DNA of 64,000 nucleotides from Niebla homalea (GCA_019925105.1 JAHGAU010000020.1:124001-188000); one strand, 5' to 3'. Positions 13,162 to 27,150 are shown, counted from the stretch's first letter. A program made the numbers and translations. The notes: generated by a model not told the origin, from the letters alone.

Positions 13162-14890
13162 GAAATATTAAGATATTAACCGCGGATAAAATAAGTATTC
13201 TTCCTATTAAAGGATATAATTATAATAATAAATATAAAGATAATTATAAAGGTTTTAAGGAAATATAATTATGTTATTAAAATCATAATTAATTTACTTC
13301 TTTATATTTAAATAATATTTACGTATTTTATAATAGTTATTATTATTAAGCTTTAGATTAATTAAAATATTTTACTTATTTTTATTAATTTTAATTATAA
13401 TTAAAAAGGCTTAATAATAATAATAATGGTAATCTCTTTTACTCTATCTTTAAGCTTAAAGGTATATAACGTTTTAGCCGTTCAGAAGGAGTTAAATTTT
13501 TAAGATTTACTTAAACAATTATCCGTTTATAAATCCGTAAGGTTATAGATTAATTTAATTATTAATTAGCTTTAATATACGTTAAGGGTTCTCTTTATAT
13601 ACTTATAGAAGACCCTTTAAGTCTTTTAAATTATTATTATTATTATCTTTATTATTAATATATATTATTATCGTATTAATATTATACTTTCGTTTTTTTT
13701 AATCCTTATCCTTTTAATCCTTAAAGTTTTCGTTATTAACTTCTAGATTCTTATATACTTAACTTAATTAATTTTCCCTTTACTTATAATAGTAAATTAA
13801 TAGTTTTACCCGGAAAGTTATAAAATAAAAATGTTTTTAATAACTATAATATTAATTAATAATAAAGAAGTAATACTTACAGTTAACCATAATAAAAGTA
13901 TTATAGAGAATATCCCGGGCTATCTATAATAAGATTAATAACTTTTAAGATAAATATTTTTAATAAGGACTTTATTTTTATAATCTTAAAACGGTATTAT
14001 TATAAATTAATAACTTAAATAAGTATAAAAATTATTATAAACTTACTATACGTTATATATTATTCTAATTCGTTATTAATAAAGTCGTTAAACGTATTAT
14101 CATTATTTAAGAATAAGTTTAAGTTTTTTATTACGCGGGGCCGCTTACTCAAGTTTTAATTAACTAATAAGTCGAAATTAAGGATTACTTAATACGTATT
14201 AAAAGTTTCTTAAAGCGTACCTTAATAAATATTAACTCAAAGGGTTTTATTTTACTTAATATATTAATTATTAATCTTAAAGATTTTATTAATAGTTAAA
14301 AAATATAAAAGTTTTATTTATTTATATAGGCTATTAATAAAGCTTTATATTTTATTATAGTACTCGGATAATTTAATATACACGTTTTTCAAACCTTATA
14401 TAAGTTCCTTCTTTTAATAGATTTACTTACGGCGTAAACGATTTTTTTATTTTTTAATATAATTAAAGAGTTTACCGTAAACTTTAAAAACCAAATAAAT
14501 CCTTAACGTCTTAATAGTATTTACTAATTTAATAACTTAATAAAATAATTAAGTAAACTTTATTAGATATTTTACGTAGTTTTTTTCTAATTTAATAAGC
14601 TTTAAAACTTAATTAATTCCTTTATTTTCTTCGAAGAATTAATTAATATTTTACGGAATAATAATATACGAGTTATTATATAAAAAAATAAATCTTAACG
14701 AGTACTTATATCTTAAAAGAGCTTTAATAATATTTTCTTATACTTCTTACTTATAATTGTTATTAAGGGTATTATAAATACTTAAATATTGAATTTTCTT
14801 TATTAAATTTAAATAAAAGTTTCTTTACGTTTATTATTTATATTAATATATATTACCGTTTTCCGAATTTAAAATAAGTTAAATTAATAT
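13162..14890. other. AT-rich RIP-affected DNA, class unresolved
   Basis: CA/TG-depleted sequence without open frames. It may belong to the same older element as 20,696-21,198, because LINE copy C sits between them, but I could not show this. Confidence 0.45.
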
Positions 14891-17800
14891 TGATTGATTG
14901 ATTGATTCATACTACGGATCTAATTAAGCTAATTCCGGCGTTCTTTAATACGCGGCCTTTTAACCTTATTAATAACCGCAAAAACCTGATACTTATAACG
15001 TCAGGGTAAAAACCGGCGTCCATTAGGCTTTTACCCTTTACCCCTTAAGGTAAAGGATATTAACGGCCGTTTAAAGAGTAGTAATTTATTAATATACTTT
15101 TTATATTCCAACTCCCTTAAGAAAATCCATAAAATTACGATTATATCCTTATAAAGGCTATTTTTAGGCTTTTTACTCTTTTATTCCTTTATATATTTAT
15201 ATTGCTTTAACCTTACGTAATACCTTTAAATATCCTTATTAATATTTATACGATTAATATATATTCTTTTTATATTATTATTACCGTTAACTTTTTTTAA
15301 AGACTTTTAATAAAAGTTTATTATTATATCTTTATAACTATAAAGATACTTTCCGGTTTATATAATTAATATAACCGGTTTCCGCTTTTTTTTTTTTTTT
15401 TTTAATTAATAATAAACCTTTTCCGTAAAATCTTTAATAACCTTATTTATTTTTATAATAAAATTAAAGTATAATAGTAATCCGGTAAATATTATAAACT
15501 TAATAGTTACCCGGATACTTTTCTTTATAAATAATATTTAATAATAATTATAAGTATTAACTTTTATAATAAGTTTTAACTTAACTTCCGTAAATAAAAA
15601 ATAAGAAATAAGGATATATATAACATCCTATTTTCTTTATTTATATTTATATTTAACGTTTATCTAATTTCCGGTATATATAATAAATAAAAAGTAAATT
15701 AAACCGTTTTTATCCGTCTAAAGTTAAATTATTAATACGTTATTACCCTTCCTTATAATACTATAATAACGGAGATATTTATTAATAATCTTTTTATCGG
15801 TAAAAATTAAATAATAATAACTTTAAGTTATAAAGTTTTTATATTTCCGTTAACGTTTAATTTACTTTATTATAACTTATAAAATAATCGTTATAGTTTT
15901 CGCTTTTTAAATCCCTTTAATTTTAATCTTTTTACGTTTAATAAGAATTTATATATATTTAAATTAACCTCCGGGATACCGGTAAAGTTAATTTCTTTTT
16001 TAATTTATTTTTATTTTATCTTAATAAAAAAGGGAATAAATATCTTTTTTTTACTCTTTTTAATTTAAAGCTTATTAAAATTCTAATAAATCCGTCCGTT
16101 TCTTATTATCGTAATTAAATATATATTTTTCTTTAATTTTATTTAAGCGATTATTTAATCCAATAAGATTTTAATTAACGGCATAAAGATCTTAAACTTT
16201 AATACCGTAATAAAAATTACTTTATAAGTATTATTAATTATTCTTAAATACCGGTTTTAAACTTTCTATAATATTTAAATAAGTTTTTTCTTATATCCCG
16301 GAATACCCTTAAATATATATTAAATAACTATAACGTATATTATAGTTAATTTTATTACGGCTTAATAAATAATCCGGGTTTTTTATAACGTAACTTCCTA
16401 TATCGATATAATAAAATAAATAAAACTTTTTTCTTATAAAGTTATTTTCTTTTAAACCTTTTTTATATAATTTTTTTAATTAAACTTTTTATTTATTTAA
16501 AAGTTAAGGATTTTAATATTAATATCCGGCTTTACCGTAATTCTATTTAAATTTATTATAATTATTATATTATATAGCTTCGGGCTTTTAATTATATAAA
16601 TAAACTTATATTTATATAATATAAATTAAACTTTATAAATTCTTATTTATTAAAGATAGATTTTATAAGTTTATTTTAATTTTAAATAGTTTATACGTAT
16701 AAAAGTATTATAAGTTAAGAAATAAATATCGTTAATAAAGTTTTTAACTTAAATTTTTTATTTTAACTTAACGAGCTCCTTAATTAATAAATTATTAAAA
16801 AATAAAAATAATATAAGAAAAATAAATAATCTTTAAAGAATCTTTATTATAGCGGGCTTTATTTAGCTTATTTTATTTTAAATTAATTAATATAACTTAA
16901 TCGCTTAAGAAACTTTTCGTTTATTTAATTAAGAAAAATAATATCCCGTTTTTCCTTAAATTATATAATAACCTTTAATAATTTATTTTATTAAAAATAC
17001 TTATAATATTGAAAAAAAGAAGATTTATAATATGTTTCTTCCTATAACTTTATATTATATATATATTATTAATTAATTTTTTAAAAGTTATTTTTATTAA
17101 TTAACTTCTTTTTATTTTTATTTATTAATCGGGGAGAAATCGGTAATTCTTTATATAATTATTAAAGATTTTTATTATTACCGTCTTTAAAGTTTTCCTT
17201 AACGTATAAAAAAGCGTAATAAATTTATAAGACTTTACTTTAAAATAATCCGGCTTAATAAACTTCTTAAGGATAATTATCTTTATTTTTTTAAACTTAC
17301 GTAAATAATAATCAATATTAAGGTATATTTAAAAGAAATAAATAAAGATTTTTTTAAACGGTAATATTATTATTAATAAGAATTTATTAAGGATCTTATT
17401 TAATCTTAAAGTTTTATCCTTTTTTAATTTATTAATCGCCTTAATTATTATATCTTATATTATTATTTTATTTATTAATACGGGGTTAAAATATATAACG
17501 TTATTAATATCGTTTAAGTTAACCTTTAACGGAGGGGGGAAAAATACTCCTTTAAGGACCTTAATCTTACCGTTAAAGGTATTAATTAATATATTATCGG
17601 ATTTTTTACAAGGCGGGAATTTAAAAATAAACTTTAGTTTCTTATTTAATTCCTTATTATACTTTATTAACTTTTAAATGTTATAAGGTAAAACCGTTAA
17701 GTTATATATTATAAACCGAAAATATATTTACTTAATTTTTTTAACAAATTTTTTTTTTAAGTAACTTTTAATTAATTAAGTATCTTTTAATTCTTATATT

Positions 17801-20695
17801 TAAAAGTTTACTTTATTAACCTTTTTACTTTTACGGTCGTGGTTATATATTTTTTATTTTAATAAATTTTAACTCTTTAAGAAAATTTTATTATCGGGAT
17901 TATTTTATTAATTATTTTATTTAATATTTTTATTACTCGCTTTATAAAGAGGTTAATCCGGTTTTTATTATTTAATTAAGGGAGGTCCGTAAATTATATT
18001 ATTATTTCCTTTATTTTTATATAAACCTCTATTATTTTAGCTATTTTTTACGCTTTCTATACCGGTAGTAATAAGGTCGTATTAACGGTTTAATCCAGGG
18101 TTATTTATATTAATATATAATTTAAATTATATTTTAAGTCTTTTTATAACTTATACTTTATAACCGCGTTAATAACCCCTTCCATATTAAAGGTTAAATT
18201 AATTATCGTTTTAAATTTATAACTTTTTTATATAATAATCCCTTATAATATTAATAATAAGAAATTAACCTAAGCGGTAACTATTAATAAATTATTTAAT
18301 CTAATATAATTTATTATACGCTTTTCCTTATTTTATATATAATAATATAAATTAAAGTCTTTAAGTAATATATATTTATTTAAAATAATTAAGACTTCTT
18401 TAAATAACGGTATTATAAACGGTTCCTTTTTATTAACCGGCGGCGGGTTATACGTATTATAAATATTAAAGTTATTTTTTAAGTTTTTTTCCTTTATAAT
18501 ACGGAATATATAAAGGTTTTTATTATAATAAATAATATCTTAATTATTTATATTAAACCGTTTATTTATAAAGAAATATATTTTGGTTATTTTATTCCCC
18601 TTAAAGGTTAAATAAAACCCTTTTTCCGGGTTAATAAATAAATATATATATAAATTATACGGTAATTCCTATATTATAATAATATTAACGTCTTTAATTT
18701 TTTTAAACTTAAATATCGGTATTATTACTTTAATTCTTTTATTACGGACGTTATATTATATTATTCTTAAAAGCGTTAATATATTATATATTAACCTTTA
18801 TAAGGGCTCCTTTATTTATATTTATTTAAATTACGGACTTTTTATTAAAATTAAACGTTTTTTAACTTAATATTTTCCCGGTTATTATTAAAGATATAAA
18901 ACGGCTAGCTTTTAAAATTAAAATTATAAGGAGTTTCCTTTTTTTTATTTTATCCGTTACTATTATTTACCCTTTATTATTTAATTAATTAAGCTTATAT
19001 TTTAAGGCTGCCTTTAATTAACCCGTTAAATTAATTTTATACGTATTATACCGTTGGATTTTTATGGTTATCCAGGTTTTTTTACGTTTAATTTCCTTAA
19101 TTTTTATTATATACTTAAAATCCTATATTAAGTATCCCTCCTTATTATATATAACGTATTTAAATATATTCTTTTATAAGCCTTTTAATTATTAACTTTA
19201 TATATTTATAGGTATTATAACCCTTAATATAAATTATATATTTTATAATATTAAGGTATTTTATAATAATATATTTATAACCTTAATATTTAAAATATTA
19301 ATAAATATCCGTTATTTCATCTTATAATTAAGTTATCTTAAAAGATCCCTTTTTAATAATCCTTTTATTTAAAACGTTATTATATATCTTTATTAACGTT
19401 ATACTTAATATAATAATAAAGTATTTTTTTATACGTTTTAAAAAGTTAAGCTTTTTTATTATTAAAGGAAGCCTATAGTTAATAATTTTAAGTTTTAAAT
19501 AAAGAACCGTATTCTCCCTTTTTATACTTTTTAATATAATTTTTTTTTTAATTTTTATAAAATATAATAAATATATTTTATTTATTATGATAATAAATAA
19601 TTACTTTAAAATTTTAATTAATTTACATTTTTTTTTATTAATTTAAGTTTTAAATTTCTTTAAGCTTTTTTTTATTTTTAATAATATTATATTAAGGAAG
19701 ATATCTTTACTTTATAATTTATATACCGCGATAATTTATTTTATTAATAATTCTATTATTATTTTAAAAGCTTTTATTAATTATAATGGATTTACTGTTA
19801 TAACCGTATTTTTCTTTTTATTATTAAATAAATAAACCGTTATTATTTTCGTTTTCTTTAATATGGCTATTTTTTCCTCTGTTATTCCCTTATTCTTTAT
19901 TATAAATATCCTTTTTATTACTTTTATCGCCTAGCTTTCTTTCGCTTAAAAGGTTATTACCTTTATACTTTTATTTTATATCTTTAACCTTAAGCCGCCG
20001 TTTTTACTTTTTATTAACGTTTTTACTTCCGCCCCTTAAAAGTCCCATAAGCGTTCCGTTTCTTTTAATTTTATTTTTATTTTTATATAAAAGTTTTTTA
20101 CGCTTTTTAATTTAATCTATAATATCGGTTAAGTCTTTAACGTAATATTCTTTTATTTTACCGTAAAAAATCCTTTTAAAGCCTTTATTGCTTTTTTTAT
20201 TGCCTTTTTACCCTTATTTATTGGACGATATATTGTTTCCGCTTTTTATTTTTAATCCCTTAACGTCCCATTTTCCTTATTAGTTTTATTTCCTTTTTAT
20301 ATATTTTTAATAATATTTTTATTGCGGTCTTCCCGTTTTTTCCCCTTACTTATACCCTTTATTATTAATGTTTTACCGGCCTTCTTACCCTTTTATTTAT
20401 TTATTATTTCCGTATTATTATTACGCGTTTTACGTACTTTAATATACGTATTTTATTAACCTTAATTCCCTTATTTACTTTAAGTATTATCCGGCTTATT
20501 ATTATTATATTACCTATATACGTTATCGCCGTTTCTATTAATATAAGTTATTTGCCCGTTTACTATTTTATTCTTAATTATTACGTTACTTTTATTTATC
20601 GTACTTAATATACTTCTCTTATTATTACCAGAGCTATATATATACGCATCGTTTTAGACCTCTGGGGTCCCTTTGTTCGTCGCTATCATTCGCTA
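14891..20695 (-). mobile_element. Tad1-like LINE, copy C, near full length, RIP-degraded
   Basis: Minus-strand LINE starting at its 3' end with four TGAT units and the same conserved tail as copy B. The reverse-transcriptase KAPG box reads on the minus strand at about 17,425-17,375. At the other end the ORF1 N-terminus is recognisable on the minus strand from 20,686, but the ATG has become ATA by a G-to-A change. I found no convincing target duplication, so the right boundary is uncertain by tens of bases. Confidence 0.85.
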
Positions 20696-21198
20696 TTATT
20701 ATTATTTATTGATGTATTTCTTTTTAAATATTAATATATACCCTTAATATATCATATTTATATAAGCGATTAAGGTTATTAAAGAAAAAAGGTTAAAATA
20801 AAATAAAAGCCTTATTATAATTGTACGCCGTTTTTATAGTAACGTTTACCTTTATTATAACGTAATAAATTAATAATAAAGCCTTAAGTAACTATTAATT
20901 AATACCGTAGAAACTCTTTTCTTATTTATATTTTTTATTAAGTTTTATAAAGGGGTTTTTAATAAGCTTTATAAGTTACGTTAATTTGTTATTAACGTAA
21001 AGTACCCTTATTATATTATTATTAAATAGATATTATTATACTTATATATATACCTAAGGTCTCTTTTCTTTTTACCTTTTTTTTTTATTAGGTTTAATAA
21101 TAGGTTTTTAATGAACCTTATATTTAACCTGCTTTATATTAACTACTTAAATATATTTCTTTATATTTTAAAGATTAATATATAAAAAGAGAGATAAT
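20696..21198. other. AT-rich DNA, nothing recognisable
   Basis: RIP-type composition, no open frame, no domain. Possibly the other flank of the sequence that LINE copy C interrupted. Confidence 0.4.
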
Positions 21199-21531
21199 TA
21201 TTAATAATTAATATTATTTTTACGTTAACGCTATAATAATATATTATATTATTACGTTAAGGTAAGTTAAAAAGCCTTAATAAAAGGCCTTAATAACGGC
21301 CTTAATATACGTTATTTATAAGCTATAGTTTAACCGGCGTAAAATAAGGTAATTATTGCCTTTATTTTAAGTAAAAATTATACCTTAATTCTTTTTAAGT
21401 TCCTTGAGAATTAATCTTATTATTAATTTATTTATTAAAGTAATACTTAAGTATTTAAACCGTAACGTTACGTCTTCTATACCTACCTTTATTAGTCCCG
21501 CCGGCGTGCCGCCAGCGGAGTCAGTCTAACA
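21199..21531 (+). repeat. Isolated 333-bp Ty3/gypsy LTR, strongly RIP-mutated
   Basis: Aligns end to end with the LTR at 39,112-39,444, starting TATTAATAATTAATATTAT (from TGTTAACAGCTAGCGCCAT) and ending TCAGTCTAACA. The first ~100 bp differ from the 39 kb copy by many C-to-T and G-to-A changes, while the last ~40 bp keep CA/TG. The flanks do not match the gypsy internal region, so this is a solo LTR or an isolated end. No clean target duplication is visible. Confidence 0.8.
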
Positions 21532-23869
21532 ATTTAATAAAGCTTCTTTAGGCTCATATGTTTTACTTCTTTGATAATATATTATAATAAAAAGTTAATA
21601 TAGGCTTTTAAACTTAAAAAGTAAATAAAGATTATTAATTTTATTTAATTAAATTAAATTATCGTAAAAATCTTAATTACAATATTATTATATTCGGCCG
21701 TTATTATATATAAATTATAATATAGCATTAAGAAATATAGAATTTTTATTAAAAAAAATATATAAGGATTTTACAATAAAGTAAAAACTTTTAATAAAAA
21801 CGTTTGCCTTTATTTAAGATCTTACTTACCCTAGATATTATTATAACCCGATTTAAAAACCTGGCGTACTTTAAGTACTTAAACGTTTATAAAATATTAT
21901 ATATTCTTTTAATAAAAACGATCTTAATTCCGGTTTAAGTAAACTTTTACGTTATTATATTACGTTATTAACCGTTTACGCCTAAGTTTATTTACTTATA
22001 ATCTTTTCTTCACTACTTAAAAAGCTATAGACTTTCCGAATATATATAATAGATTATTATTACATTAAAGGTATTAAAATATGAACTTTAAAAGAAATAT
22101 ATATAATTTTTCTATTTTTTAATAATATAAATTTATATTAAATTATTATTTTCTACTTTATTATAAATAAAATAGTTATATAATTATTTTCGATTGTTAT
22201 TAAATTCACGTTATTATTAATAGTAAATAAGTTAAAAGAATAAATAATATTTATATAATAAATTAAATATACTAAGTTTAAATTTTAATAATTTTTTAGA
22301 TTTACGGTATTTACTATTAATAATAATCCTCGCTTAAAATTAATAAGTCCGGCGTTAAAAAGGGGTTTTAATATAATTATATTATTAAATAACCATATTA
22401 TAAATCTATTTAAGTTTACCGTAAATATAAAATTAATATAGAAAAAAAAAGTTTAAGAATAATCCAAATTAATTAAATATTTATATCGTATTATATTACG
22501 GTAATTTAATAAAAGAATACGGTATATTCAATAACTTTAACGTTCTTATGAAAAGGCATAAATATAAATAAATTTACTTTATAGGATTTTATTAAGATTT
22601 AATCCAATTTTCTTTTTTCTTTTCCATTTTTTTAATAATTATATTTTTCTTTTGTTTTTATTATTTTTAAACCTATAATTATTTTATAATTAATTTAAGA
22701 AGATTGTTTAATAAAAAAAATCATTTTAATATAAAGAAATTATTTTTTTCCAATAAAAACCTCCGATAGAATATATAATTAATCCTTTTAAATACTTATA
22801 AAGACAATAAGCCCTTTATTAATTTATTATTTATATTATTTTATCGTATATATCTGACTTTATTAAATAATATATTCCTTATAATTTAAATAATAATAAT
22901 TATATTTAGGTTTATTAAATTAAAACGAAACTTTTAATAGCTAAATTATCTAACGTAACGGAATCTATAATAACGTTACCGCAACCGGATATTTTATCAT
23001 TTAATATTATAAAAAGACTTTTAAGTATTAATCCGGTTTTCCGATATTATATTAATAAGATTAAGGTTTAAGTTATTATTAAGGAAAGTATTAATAAGGG
23101 AATATAATCTTTGAGATATTATATATTTTGGGTTAAATCCTTTATAGTAATATAAGAAGATATTATTTACCTTAAAGTAATCGATTAAATTATAATTATA
23201 CTTATAATAACCTATAAGACTATTAATAAAATAGCAATATTTTTAAGCGTTATTTAACTTGAATTATAAACGACTTTATATTCTTTTTAAATAATTAAAT
23301 TAATTAAATTTAAGGTCTTTTTATCAACATTTGAAAGTCCCCCCGGATATTCCTTAAATTCTGAATATTATAGTTATAGCTAAAAAAAAGATTGAATCTT
23401 AAACGTAAATAAATATTAATTTTTAGGTATAGAAATTATTATTAATCTCTTAAAAATCGGTATTTTCAATTTATATATAATAATAAATAAGAATTAAGAT
23501 TATTTTTCGTATATTTCTTAAGATATTAAGTACCTTTAAAAATAACAAAATTAGTAAATAATAAATTATAAGTTTTGTTATAATAATTAAAAGCTAAAAC
23601 GGTTATTCTATTGTATTTATATTATTAATTTAAAAGAACCATAAATTAATATAAAACGGTTCTTAGGTATAAACGTATCTTTATAATAACGTTCTATAAT
23701 CAAAACGTTTTATATATCTTTAACGTTATTTATATAATACGTTTTTATCCGAAAACGACACTTAAAAACAATACGTTTATTGTAAAAAACCAGTTTTTCT
23801 TTATTTATTATTATCTTAATAAAAAGTAGAAGGACTTAATTACCTTTTTTTCGAGAAACCGTTATTAAG
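21532..23869. other. AT-rich RIP-affected DNA, class unresolved
   Basis: No open frame and no recognisable transposon motif. Composition becomes normal at about 23,860, the left border of the gene island. Confidence 0.45.
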
Positions 23870-24093
23870 GAGCAACGGCCTTCATATGGTAGAACTCATA
23901 AAAAACCTCAAGATATCTAAAGCCGTAATAGTACCGTATCTATACCGTTTTCTAAAGCCACGGCATTCCCTTAAGGTAGATAACTGAATCAATGAATACG
24001 TTGCATACCCAATACATCACTAGCTGGTCGCCAGGAGATGTAATAAGCATTGAAGTTCTTCTCGACACCTTTTACGATTGATTCAAAGTCGAG

Positions 24094-24498
24094 ATGGCCC
24101 ATAACGATCAACCCTCCCCCTCATTCGACTTAATGGATCCCATGCGATGTACACTGTATCTTGAAGGTCTCTATTCGGCTGCGGTGGGTCGTCGCAAACA
24201 AAAGACATTCAGAAGAACGTTTGCAAGCGTCACCCTAAATCGTACAAGTTATACCTACAGCCCCACTAAAGCAGTTGAGAAGAAGGGGCAGCCTCAGGAC
24301 ATACATTGCTTTTCCAGTATCATAAGCACTGGAGCTGCTCCATCTGGGGGGAAATTTCGTTTCGTATTGCGATCTATATTCATCATATTTGGGGGAGTCC
24401 CATATAAAACCTCTCCAACCATCATTCTAGGTACATTAATCCCTTATCGTCTGACAACCCCTACTCTTCCAATAAAATCTCTTTCAAATAGAATGTGA
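24094..24498 (+). CDS. Doubtful 134-codon ORF, no recognised family
   Basis: An ATG-initiated frame stays open for 134 codons in normal-composition DNA and ends seven bases before the stop codon of the convergent isochorismatase-family gene. The product is basic, Ser/Thr-rich, and has no signal peptide, membrane segment or motif I recognise. It could equally be chance open frame in the 3' untranslated region of the neighbour. I report it only because it overlaps no better model. Confidence 0.15.
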   Translation: MAHNDQPSPSFDLMDPMRCTLYLEGLYSAAVGRRKQKTFRRTFASVTLNRTSYTYSPTKAVEKKGQPQDIHCFSSIISTGAAPSGGKFRFVLRSIFIIFGGVPYKTSPTIILGTLIPYRLTTPTLPIKSLSNRM

Positions 24499-24504
24499 TG
24501 GCGA

Positions 24505-25591
24505 TCAAAATCTGTTGTCTCGTCGCTGTTTCTTCCTTAGCCCAGCCTCTCCTGGTGCCAGTGTACCATTCAACACGGCGGCCTCGTGACCTCGAGCTAC
24601 GTATCCATATGCCGGCAAATACTGATCAAGCCTGAGTGAAAATCGAAATCAGTATTGCCTCGTTTGATACGAGACATCCAAGAGCTCAATGGAGGAAGGG
24701 ACGGCGCCACTAAGATGGGTTTTACTTACCACGGCAGCACAAGTAGACTCCCCGGTGTGTGCCTCCAATCGCGCATCAGATCCATCACGATAGCGAACAT
24801 ACCCTGCAAAATGACCCCGGAAGACTCCATTCGGCGGTTGGCGTTGGCAGCCAGCGCTTTGGAGAAAGTCCCGCTTGCCTCAGTGTTGGCAAAGACAGTG
24901 TATCCTTCACTGCGAAGGGAAAGAGCCAGAAATTCGGTGCCTGGTCGAAATGTCAAATCTTGTCTGTGTGCATGTTCAATCAGAGGGCAAAGGAGGGCAT
25001 TTCCTTGTGTAGCTGCGTTGCCAGAAAGGCGTATGGGTCGCTACTTACAGACATCGGTGGTGATTCCTGCTAGAATGATCTGACTTTTGTTCTGTGCCAT
25101 CACGGCAGCTCGGAAATCCGGATTGTCCCATGCATTCACCTCGCCGTTGCGGCGGATCAAGGGCGCATCAGGATACATGGCGGAGATTTCTTTCGGTAAA
25201 GGACCGTTAGGCCCAGTCTCGGCACTCGTTGTGAGTACAATGGGAAGATCGAAGAGCTTGGCAATTCCCGCGTGTGCTATCATGTTGTTGCGAAATACGG
25301 CTGTATCATAATCTCGCACCTGAGACTGTTAACAATCACGTCTTGGTTGTACTTGAACATTCAACGGGATGGACCACATACAACCTGGTAGAGCTCTTCT
25401 TGCAAGTCCGCCACGATGACCATCTAGCCGCAATATGAGCTCAAGCAGCTGCATGAAAATGTGTTTGGTTTGAATCTTACAGCGTCATTCTTATCCAGGC
25501 GGACAAAACTGGGCCCCGGATTCAAGGCCAGTACGTGGGACAGCTGGACAGCGGCAGATAGCAGCAAACACAGATTGTTCCAAGTATGCAT
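24505..25591 (-). CDS. Secreted isochorismatase-family hydrolase (YcaC-like), five exons
   Basis: Model: exons 25,591-25,481, 25,423-25,382, 25,319-25,049, 24,940-24,730 and 24,631-24,505, giving 762 bp and 253 residues. The four introns (57, 62, 108, 98 bp) all start GT[A/G]-type (GTAAGA, GTATGT, GTAAGT, GTAAGT) and end AG, and they keep frame. Residues 1-22 form a signal peptide (hydrophobic LCLLLSAAVQLSHVLA, likely cut after Ala22). The mature part has the family landmarks: V-A-D-L-Q with Asp43, L-T-T-S at 80-83, G-P-N-G-P-L at 87-92, N-A-W-D-N at 113-117, and G-I-T-T-D-V-C with the nucleophile Cys142, whose codon is split by intron 3. The C-terminus (DWRHTPG, then YGYVARGH) also fits. The position where relatives may carry a catalytic Lys reads Arg-Arg-Asn-Gly. 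The family cleaves isochorismate or related small molecules, but the substrate here is unknown. Intact, in normal-composition DNA within RIP-affected repeats. Confidence 0.9.
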
Positions 25592-25693
25592 CGTGATATG
25601 TCTGAAGAGTAAAGTCGACTTTATTACTGGATAGGAGCAAATACAGAATCCTTGGTATGATGGACTTGCTCTTCCATGGGAGATACTGAAAGG

Positions 25694-25702
25694 CTTTATA
25701 TA
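25694..25702 (-). promoter_or_regulatory. Candidate TATA box of the isochorismatase-family gene
   Basis: TATATAAAG on the minus strand, about 103 bp upstream of the chosen ATG. Position and sequence suit a fungal core promoter. Not tested. Confidence 0.4.
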
Positions 25703-27150
25703 TGTGAACCCGTCTCAGCAATCTCAACAGCTCCACGGAAAGCCGTTGAACGCATGTGCGTCGTGCCATGATAGGCACTGCAGACTGATTACGAGCTCAA
25801 CACAAATCGACTGTGATCAAAATAGAAGACTTTTCATCCTTGTCGCCAAGTCCCTACGGTCCAGCATTGCCAGCTCAATTCATGTATATGAAGGCTTACT
25901 GTTCCTCTCGCAGTGTCCAAATTTGTTTAGACCAATATCCAGGTAATGAAGGGAAGGGAAATGATCAAGGAACCATGCTGTTTAAGGCTAGATTCCTCAC
26001 TATGACAGCGGAGTGATTACCAATGTGCAGGTACCCTGCATGAGGCCGCATGCCCAAGTTGATGCACCATTGTTCGCAATGCTTACAAAAATCTTGATGA
26101 TCGAGACTTGACAACAAGATGGCAGTAAAAGGAGCTTGGCAGTGAAGCCTTCCTGTGATTTTTGCATTTTCCTTATTAACGCTACACACTTATTCCTACA
26201 GAATTCATCTGCGAGGGTCAGAAAGTTCGCTGACTCTGCATGGGCAGCTTGGCGCGGCCAGAAGAAATAACGTCCCAGATAGCGGCATTCGAGGCCTTTC
26301 CGGCAAGGTGGGAGGTCGTGTATTTTGCTCGACGCCAACCCTGACATCAATCTGTTTCGCCTTTACGTAATTGTTAAGCTTTAAAGGTCCGGACACGCAC
26401 GCTCAAGCTGATATCCAGGCATGGAGAAATTTTGATATGAATCATTGGGCAATTGACACTGCGGTAATGCCTTAAGTCCAAGAAGAGGCGATGTCTGGCT
26501 TCTGACTATATTTTCTTCAAGAAGTTGGGAGATCATTCACGGGTCCCTTGGTATCATACTCTTCCGTTACTCAAGGACAGAGCTCGAATACACGGACCAA
26601 ATCGTCAAGCTACCTCACAAACCCATTTCCAGACCTTGCTCATGCCCCTGGGGCTGCTCAAACCCCTGCCTTGACTGACTGCTCGGGTCTCTGATCTCGT
26701 GCTGTTACAGATCAAGAAAACATCCGTGCGAAGAAAACTTTTGAATTCGTGTATCCTCCAGGAAGTCTAGGGGACTGCGGACATCACTAGCGAGGCTAAG
26801 TTCCCAGGGGCACTTTTGTACATTTACTCAGGTCTTTCATATGACCACCCGCATCACAGACATCTTAGGACTGTGACTCCGTACAGAATCCGAACCCATC
26901 TTAATGACCTGACAGTGCCGCAGGGAATCTGAGAGCTGGAGGTCCAGCTTCTTATTCATTCGCAAGTGCACAATTCTGCCCAACACATAATTCGTAATTT
27001 TATTTCATCATTCCGGGTGCCTTAATTGGGATCATTCTGTGGAGTAGGAGTCTTTTCTGAGGGCTTAAACTCTCATGAAAGAAGCCGGAACAGAATGAGT
27101 CATCAGAGACTACACACATACATAAACCGACGACGCCTCGTATCGTTCTA
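25703..27150. other. Normal-composition intergenic DNA; short ORFs without recognisable product
   Basis: Several frames of 60-116 codons overlap one another on both strands at 25,813-26,396. None shows a known domain or a consistent splice pattern, and none is preferred by position. This is most simply the shared upstream region of the secreted hydrolase and the small ORF at 27,211. A weakly expressed or decayed gene at 26,000-26,350 (minus) cannot be excluded. Confidence 0.4.

Noticed and set aside
24655..25083. Plus-strand frames of 142 and 104 codons
   Set aside because: They lie opposite exons and introns of the isochorismatase-family gene, whose spliced frame and domain match are much better.
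25491..25778. Minus-strand 95-codon frame overlapping exon 1 of the hydrolase
   Set aside because: It reads exon 1 in another frame; the chosen frame gives a signal peptide and joins in frame to four further exons.
26000..26396. Overlapping 63-116 codon frames on both strands
   Set aside because: No domain, no clear splice pattern, and mutually overlapping; treated as chance frames.
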